Assembly (NCBI GenBank): GCA_002317175.1
Contig: DCJA01000043.1
Span: forward strand, 1-13,306
Direction: 5' to 3'
DNA: 13,306 bases
From: Lachnospiraceae bacterium UBA1712
Lineage (GTDB): Bacteria; Bacillota; Clostridia; Lachnospirales; Lachnospiraceae
Under the pieces are notes generated by a model. The model searched no databases and had not been told where the DNA came from. It worked only from the letters and a program-made list of their open reading frames with translations. The translations under genes were made by a program, and so were the position numbers. Of the stretch, positions 8,848 to 13,306 are shown piece by piece; the stretch's first letter is position 1, and each line of letters opens with the position of its first letter.

Positions 8848-8920
8848 AGCTGGAAAAGGGATTCGAACCCTCGACCTACTGATTACGAATCAGTTGCGCT
8901 ACCGACTGCGCCATTCCAGC
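8848..8920 (-). tRNA. tRNA-Thr (anticodon CGU)
   Basis: The minus strand from 8920 folds as a complete 73-base cloverleaf: acceptor stem GCTGGAA/TTCCAGC (7 of 7 pairs), D arm GCGC/GCGC around AGTCGGTA, anticodon stem ACTGA/TCAGT with loop TTCGTAA, a 5-base variable loop, and T arm GAGGG/CCCTT with loop TTCGAAT. The anticodon CGT reads ACG (threonine). The discriminator base is U and the CCA end is not encoded, both common in Firmicutes. It has its own promoter and terminator and lies 49 bases beyond the channel gene stop. Being strictly C34, it covers only ACG, so another tRNA-Thr must read the other threonine codons. Confidence 0.97.
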
Positions 8921-8929
8921 ATCTTTACA

Positions 8930-8957
8930 ATTATAACATTATATTTTTAAAACACAA
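8930..8957 (-). promoter_or_regulatory. Promoter of tRNA-Thr
   Basis: On the minus strand, -35 TTGTGT (8957-8952), a 16-base spacer, and a perfect -10 TATAAT (8935-8930) preceded by TGT, an extended -10. The predicted start near 8923 leaves only about 3 bases before the mature 5' end of the tRNA. Confidence 0.78.
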
Positions 8958-8969
8958 TAGACATACTCA

Positions 8970-9911
8970 TTATGCTTTATTATCAATATGAACATCAAGC
9001 TGAGGATAAGGAATAGAGATAGAAGCCTCGTCAAGACTGTATTTTATCTCTTCCAGCAAAGCCCAATACAAAGGGAAATAATTGCCGGCTTTAGTAAAGC
9101 ATCTGACGCCCATCACAACTCCGCTACTTGCCAGTTCAGATACAAAAACAACCTTTTGCAAATCCTGAAGCACCATATCATTCTTTTCAAGAACATGCAT
9201 GATTACTTCTCTTGTTTTTTTGATGTCAGCTTCATAGCTTATCTCGATTTTTAAGTCAATTCTTCTTCGACCATCTCTTGAGAAATTAACCATACTACAG
9301 TTTGCAAGGGTTCCATTCGGCAGAATAATTGTCTTATTATCGAATGATAACAGTTTGGTATAAAATAATGAGATTTCCTGTACAGTTCCTTCGTTACCAT
9401 GAGTATCTTCTCTTATATAATCTCCAACCTTAAAAGGTTTAAGAACAAGAATAAGAACACCACCTGCAAAGTTACTCAAAGAGCCTTGAAGTGCAAGGCC
9501 TATAGCAATAGATACAGAGCTGATAAGTGCAGCAATCGAGGTTGGTTCAACTCCAAAATTAACTATTACCCATAAAAATAAAAATATGCCAAGAACAGCT
9601 TTTACCAGGCTATCAGTAAACTGGATAACACCTTTTTCAATTCCGCCTTTAGTCAAGCCCTTAACAATAGCTTTTCTAATAAGTTTAATAACTCTTATAC
9701 CGATAAAAACTACAATAAAAGTTAATAATACTTTAATTCCAAGCGCAAGCAGCTTATCTGGCAGAGTATCAAAATACCTCTGTAAAGCACCGCTTTTTAT
9801 TCCTTCTTCTATCTGATCTGTCGTCATCATGGTGAGCTGAGTATCTGTATTATCTGTTGAAGCAGCACTTCCCCCATATAGACTTGCAACAAGTAAACCT
9901 AAATAGTTCAT
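8970..9911 (-). CDS. Small-conductance mechanosensitive channel (MscS family)
   Basis: A 313-residue MscS-type channel (E. coli MscS has 286), which opens under membrane tension and releases solutes during hypo-osmotic shock. Hydrophobic segments are at about 57-74, 103-119 and 126-158; the last is the pore-lining TM3, with the Gly/Ala-rich stretch SIAIGLALQGSLSNFAGG followed by LKPFKVGDYI. The cytoplasmic beta-domain has LPNGTLANCSMVNFSRDGRRR (from about 198) and the alpha/beta C-terminal domain ends PYPQLDVHID. The first 50 residues are an extra Thr/Asp-rich segment after a short hydrophobic start. The ATG lies 2 bases after the TAA of the branching-enzyme-like gene and I see no Shine-Dalgarno sequence before it, nor before the internal Met28-Met29, which suggests translational coupling to the upstream gene. 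Family assignment is firm; which MscS subtype is not. Confidence 0.94.
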   Translation of the reverse strand: MNYLGLLVASLYGGSAASTDNTDTQLTMMTTDQIEEGIKSGALQRYFDTLPDKLLALGIKVLLTFIVVFIGIRVIKLIRKAIVKGLTKGGIEKGVIQFTDSLVKAVLGIFLFLWVIVNFGVEPTSIAALISSVSIAIGLALQGSLSNFAGGVLILVLKPFKVGDYIREDTHGNEGTVQEISLFYTKLLSFDNKTIILPNGTLANCSMVNFSRDGRRRIDLKIEISYEADIKKTREVIMHVLEKNDMVLQDLQKVVFVSELASSGVVMGVRCFTKAGNYFPLYWALLEEIKYSLDEASISIPYPQLDVHIDNKA

Positions 9912-9913
9912 AA

Positions 9914-12142
9914 TTATTTATTTTTCGAAAGACTGTTATATTCTTTAGCCTTTCTCAAAGCATCCTTTTCTAATTCTTTAGCTATTCTTTCAGCCTCTTT
10001 TTCAAGTTCTTTTCTTACTTTTTCAGCTTTACGCTGTGCAATCTTTAAGAATTCTTCTTCCGAATATGGAGAATAAGAAAAATACGAAACAGATAAGGCA
10101 GGTAAGCCAACAGTAAGTGTGCTCTCCTTACCATCATATTCTTCATCCACAGTATCTATTGCCTTATTTGACATCTTATAATTGCCACCAAATCTGCTTT
10201 CTTCAGAGCAGAATATTCTCTTATATTTACCTTCAAAAGGAATACCGAGCTTATATTCTTCATAGCTTTCTTTTGAGAAATTGCAGACAACAAGAATGTT
10301 ATCCTTGAATATCTCACCTTTTCTCATAAAGGCGATCACTCCTGTGCCACTTGCAAAAGCATATACCCATTCAAAACCATCAGCTTCTCTGTCAAGAACG
10401 TTAAATGCTGGCAATTTCTTGTAAAGATTAGAAAGCTCAGTTGAAATATTCTTCTCATCCTGTCCCAAGTATACAAGCTTTTTACCTGGTCTGGCAGTAA
10501 TATAAGCAAGAGTAGCTCTCTTAACCTTTAATTTTTCAGAATCATCATAAGCAATATAATCAAAATAGCTTGCACCTTCAGCTACTCTGTCGTAATCATA
10601 ATCGTTTGCAGCAATTACATCTTCTTTAGCTAAGGTTAAAATATAGTTCTCACTATAAGCATAAGCCATATTATCTGTAAGCTTATGGACGTCTGTCTGT
10701 CCATCTCTTAAGAAATCAAGATAATCCTGAGCAAAACCATTATCCCAGATATAGTCAAATCCCAGGCCCTCTTCCTTTACAGGATAAGTTACCTTAGGGA
10801 ACATACATATTTCCCTTGTACTCGTAACAATGCCTGGATAATTCTTATGCAAAAATACATTAAGATCTTTGATAAATGTAATGGCATCAATGTTCTCATT
10901 GCCACCATATATATTTGGAATCCATTCTCCCTCATTTTTGCCATAATCAAGATAGAGAATAGTACTAATATCTTCAACATGAAGACCATCTGCATGGAAG
11001 TTATCAAACAGATAGTTAGCACTTGAAGTAAGATATATCCTCACCTGCTCACGATTATAGTTGAAGTTATAGCCAAATATCTGATTATAGCGCTGTCTCT
11101 CATCAAGATGACCATACAGATAAGTACCATCAAAGATCTTTAATCCTTCATCTTCTGGAGAAAAACAGCTAGGATTCCATCTGAATAAAACCTGTATATC
11201 CTTGGAATGTAAACAATTAACAAGTGTTTTGAGATAAGAAGCTTTCGCTATATTACCATTAATCGCAAAGAAATCATCAACACGCGTATTAATCAAAACA
11301 TGTGTATAACCTGTATCTTTTGCATAAGCAGCAATTGATTCAGCCTGCTTATCATCAAATCCTGCCTCGAGATCTTTCCAGAAATCATCATCAATCTCAA
11401 AAGCATTAAATAAATCATTTGATTTATTCTTTCTATTATCCATATAGGTCTTATCAGACCATTTAAACAGCTCAGTTTTGTCCAGATATGAATGTCCATT
11501 TTTAACACTAAAGCCATATGGATCAAGCTTACTATACACCATATCACCCTTAGCACAGACCTCATACATATATTCACATTCTGCCGCAAGATCAGGAATG
11601 AATAAAGCAAATATTCCAGTATTATCATCAAAAATCATTGGATGTGTATGGCCATCCCAGTTATTGAATTCGCCTATTACCGAAACACGAACAGCATTTG
11701 GAGCCCAAACTCTGAACAGGACACCTTTTACGCCATCAATTTCATACTCATGAGCTCCCATAAAGTTGTATGCATCAGTAGATGAACCTTTGTTCCAGGT
11801 GTTGGCCAAATCTTTATTTAAGGAAACATCATAAATATAAGGATCATGAATAGTAGCTTTTCTACCGTCCTTATATTCTACGTTATATACATAATCCCTC
11901 TTGTCTTTTCCAACAATAGCTATTGCATAAAAACCAGCCTCATCAGCAAGTTCCATTGGATAAGTCTTCTTATCATCTGATATAGCAAGTGTAACGGTCT
12001 TTGCAGAAGGTATAAATGTCTGGTAGAGAGTATAGGTTGACACATAATGTCTGCCTAATATCGTCTGTGGATTACCTTCATCACCGTATACAATAGCCTC
12101 TATCTGAGGCCAGCTCATCATCTTATATAACTTATCTTTCAT
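9914..12142 (-). CDS. Glycogen branching enzyme-like (GH13, CBM48) protein, probably catalytically inactive
   Basis: A 742-residue protein with the complete GlgB layout: an N-terminal CBM48-like domain (about 10-110), a second one (about 125-225: GVLFRVWAPNAVRVSVIGEFNNWD), a GH13 barrel (about 255-575), a C-terminal beta-domain (about 590-690) and an extra charged helix (about 694-737). GlgB-specific stretches remain, such as FDGTYLYGH, FHADGL, WIPNIYGGNEN, EEGLGFDYIWDNGF and SENYILTL. Aligned by eye without gaps to E. coli GlgB as I recall it, the nucleophile Asp405 is Glu390 (HVED instead of RVDA), the acid/base Glu458 is Arg443 (TREIC instead of AEEST), and His525-Asp526 are Lys506-Glu507. 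The DWVPxHF motif is RWNPSCF (321-327), and the loop with GYQ is shortened. Branching activity is therefore unlikely; glucan binding or a regulatory role is possible. The ATG has a strong AAAGGAGA site. It lies 22 bases after the DUF1015 gene and 2 bases before the channel gene. Confidence 0.85.
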   Translation of the reverse strand: MKDKLYKMMSWPQIEAIVYGDEGNPQTILGRHYVSTYTLYQTFIPSAKTVTLAISDDKKTYPMELADEAGFYAIAIVGKDKRDYVYNVEYKDGRKATIHDPYIYDVSLNKDLANTWNKGSSTDAYNFMGAHEYEIDGVKGVLFRVWAPNAVRVSVIGEFNNWDGHTHPMIFDDNTGIFALFIPDLAAECEYMYEVCAKGDMVYSKLDPYGFSVKNGHSYLDKTELFKWSDKTYMDNRKNKSNDLFNAFEIDDDFWKDLEAGFDDKQAESIAAYAKDTGYTHVLINTRVDDFFAINGNIAKASYLKTLVNCLHSKDIQVLFRWNPSCFSPEDEGLKIFDGTYLYGHLDERQRYNQIFGYNFNYNREQVRIYLTSSANYLFDNFHADGLHVEDISTILYLDYGKNEGEWIPNIYGGNENIDAITFIKDLNVFLHKNYPGIVTSTREICMFPKVTYPVKEEGLGFDYIWDNGFAQDYLDFLRDGQTDVHKLTDNMAYAYSENYILTLAKEDVIAANDYDYDRVAEGASYFDYIAYDDSEKLKVKRATLAYITARPGKKLVYLGQDEKNISTELSNLYKKLPAFNVLDREADGFEWVYAFASGTGVIAFMRKGEIFKDNILVVCNFSKESYEEYKLGIPFEGKYKRIFCSEESRFGGNYKMSNKAIDTVDEEYDGKESTLTVGLPALSVSYFSYSPYSEEEFLKIAQRKAEKVRKELEKEAERIAKELEKDALRKAKEYNSLSKNK

Positions 12143-12164
12143 ATATGTCTCCTTTAATATGGAC

Positions 12165-13306
12165 TTATTTTATATCATGTAAGAATAATCCGCTTCTAAG
12201 CTTAGGTTCAAACCAGGTAGATTTAGGCGGCATAAGTCTTCCTTCATCTGCTACATCGAATAATTCTTTTATGCTGGTTGGGTACATGGCAAATGCAACT
12301 TCACAATCCTCAGTGCATCTTCTTTCAAGCTCAGAAAGACCTCTGATACCACCAACAAAATCTATTCTGGAATCAGTTTTTGGATCCTTAATACCCCAGA
12401 TTCCATCAAGAATGTATGTCTGTAAAAACGCAACATCCAAGCCATCTACAGCATCATCACTGGTATACTCTTTTTTGAAAGTAAGTTTGTACCAGCAGCC
12501 ATCTACAAACATAGCACTAATGCTCTTGTGTTCAGGCTTATACTGTGAATCTTTCTTTTCGATATCACAATACTGACCAATAGCAGCCATTAGTTCCTCA
12601 GTAGTCTTAGAAGCTTTGTCTTTAAGTACACGGTTATAATCCATAATTTCCAACTGATTATCAGGGAAAAGTACAGACATAAAGTAATCCGACTCACTAT
12701 TACCATTAGACTTGCCTTCTGCTCTTCTTTTTAGACCTACTTTAACAGCAGAAGCACATCTATGATGTCCATCTGCTATATATATTGCGTTCATCTTATC
12801 AAAAGCTGCTCTTACAAATGCAATATCGCTATCCTTATCAATAACCCATACACGATGAGATACTTCATCGTCGCTTGTAAAGTCATATACAGGTTCATCA
12901 GTCAGGATTCTGTTGATAAATGCATCTATATCTGTATTAGTACAGAAGGATAAAAAGATAGGACCTGTCTGCATATTGGTTCTGTCGATATGATTGATTC
13001 GATCCTGTTCCTTTGCAGCCAGTGTATTCTCATGCTTCTTAATAATTTTATTTTCATAATCATCGATTGAAGCACATCCAACAAAGCCAGTCTGCTTTCT
13101 TCCTCTCCATTCTTCCTGGTAGAGATAGTAGCATTCCTTATCATCCTGAACAAACTTTCCATCAGCGATATACTGCTTAATAAGTTCATCAGCCTTATCA
13201 TATACTCTGTCATCATAGGTTGACACTTCATCCGAAAAATGTGTCTCAGCCCTGTCTATACCCAAGAAACTAAGTGGATTAGCATCCACAACAATCTTAG
13301 CCTCAG
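12165..13306 (-). CDS. DUF1015 family protein, partial (N-terminus beyond the right edge)
   Basis: The frame is open through the window edge (codons for E-A-K-I-V precede the GTG at 13289), so that GTG is not the true start; family members have roughly 40 or more residues before the NPLSFLGIDRAE stretch seen here. DUF1015 hallmarks are visible: NPLSFLGIDRAET, CYYLYQ then GRKQTGFVG, KKHENTLAAKEQDR, YIADGHHRCASA at about 170-181 counted from that GTG, and DFVGGIRGLSELERR near the C-terminus. The family is related to the ParB/sulfiredoxin fold, and free-serine kinase activity has, as I recall with limited certainty, been reported for some members; DUF1015 genes in Clostridia often lie beside serine-biosynthesis genes (serA, serC), which would be to the right of this window. 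The C-terminus is complete. It is the first visible gene of the run continuing into the branching-enzyme-like and channel genes. Confidence 0.9.
   Translation of the reverse strand, partial: EAKIVVDANPLSFLGIDRAETHFSDEVSTYDDRVYDKADELIKQYIADGKFVQDDKECYYLYQEEWRGRKQTGFVGCASIDDYENKIIKKHENTLAAKEQDRINHIDRTNMQTGPIFLSFCTNTDIDAFINRILTDEPVYDFTSDDEVSHRVWVIDKDSDIAFVRAAFDKMNAIYIADGHHRCASAVKVGLKRRAEGKSNGNSESDYFMSVLFPDNQLEIMDYNRVLKDKASKTTEELMAAIGQYCDIEKKDSQYKPEHKSISAMFVDGCWYKLTFKKEYTSDDAVDGLDVAFLQTYILDGIWGIKDPKTDSRIDFVGGIRGLSELERRCTEDCEVAFAMYPTSIKELFDVADEGRLMPPKSTWFEPKLRSGLFLHDIK

Noticed and set aside
11293..11631. Minus-strand 112-codon frame rich in Met, Ile and Leu
   Set aside because: It lies inside the branching-enzyme-like gene in another frame; its apparent hydrophobicity comes from codon shadowing.
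12145..12576. Plus-strand open frame of 143 codons
   Set aside because: It is antisense to the DUF1015 gene, has no recognisable domain and no convincing ribosome binding site; the sense frame has clear family motifs.

Overview
The window is an AT-rich, gene-dense bacterial chromosome segment in which every supported gene lies on the minus strand. It looks like a Gram-positive anaerobe of the Clostridia, most probably Lachnospiraceae (Butyrivibrio/Pseudobutyrivibrio-like). Reasons are the strong GGAGG-type ribosome binding sites, a tRNA gene without an encoded CCA and with a U discriminator, the archaeal/fungal-type aspartate-semialdehyde dehydrogenase, a DUF1015 protein, and a cytoplasmic PAS-GGDEF-EAL protein. 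The genus is an inference from protein character only. I see no insertion sequence, CRISPR array, phage gene or rRNA.

Transcription runs from high to low coordinates. Block 1 (13306 to 8795): a DUF1015 protein whose N-terminus is outside the window, a full-length glycogen-branching-enzyme-like protein, an MscS-type mechanosensitive channel (2 bases after the preceding stop), then tRNA-Thr(CGU) with its own promoter and a Rho-independent terminator. Block 2 (about 8721 to 7279 or beyond): a sigma-A-type promoter with extended -10 drives argH, followed 38 bases later by asd. Block 3 (6112 to 1): a PAS-GGDEF-EAL protein, an archaeal-type (ATPase_2/DUF234) ATPase, a type IA topoisomerase (topB), a stand-alone left-handed beta-helix acyltransferase-like protein and the start of a second GGDEF protein. 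Gaps in block 3 are 14 to 34 bases and I see no terminator between asd and the left edge, so blocks 2 and 3 could be one long transcript.

The most unusual element is the branching-enzyme-like protein of block 1. It keeps the entire GlgB layout and many GlgB signature stretches, yet the positions of the catalytic nucleophile, the acid/base and the transition-state stabiliser are all changed (Asp to Glu, Glu to Arg, Asp to Glu), as are several neighbouring substrate-binding residues, and it carries an added 45-residue highly charged C-terminal helix. It reads as a pseudoenzyme, perhaps a glucan-binding or regulatory protein, translationally coupled to a mechanosensitive channel. Motif loss of the same kind recurs elsewhere: the GGDEF motif of the PAS-GGDEF-EAL protein is degenerate while its EAL site is intact; the DUF234 nuclease-like motif of the ATPase is degraded; and the partial GGDEF protein at the left edge has already lost two conserved acidic positions. 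ArgH and Asd look like intact housekeeping amino-acid enzymes (arginine and aspartate-family pathways).
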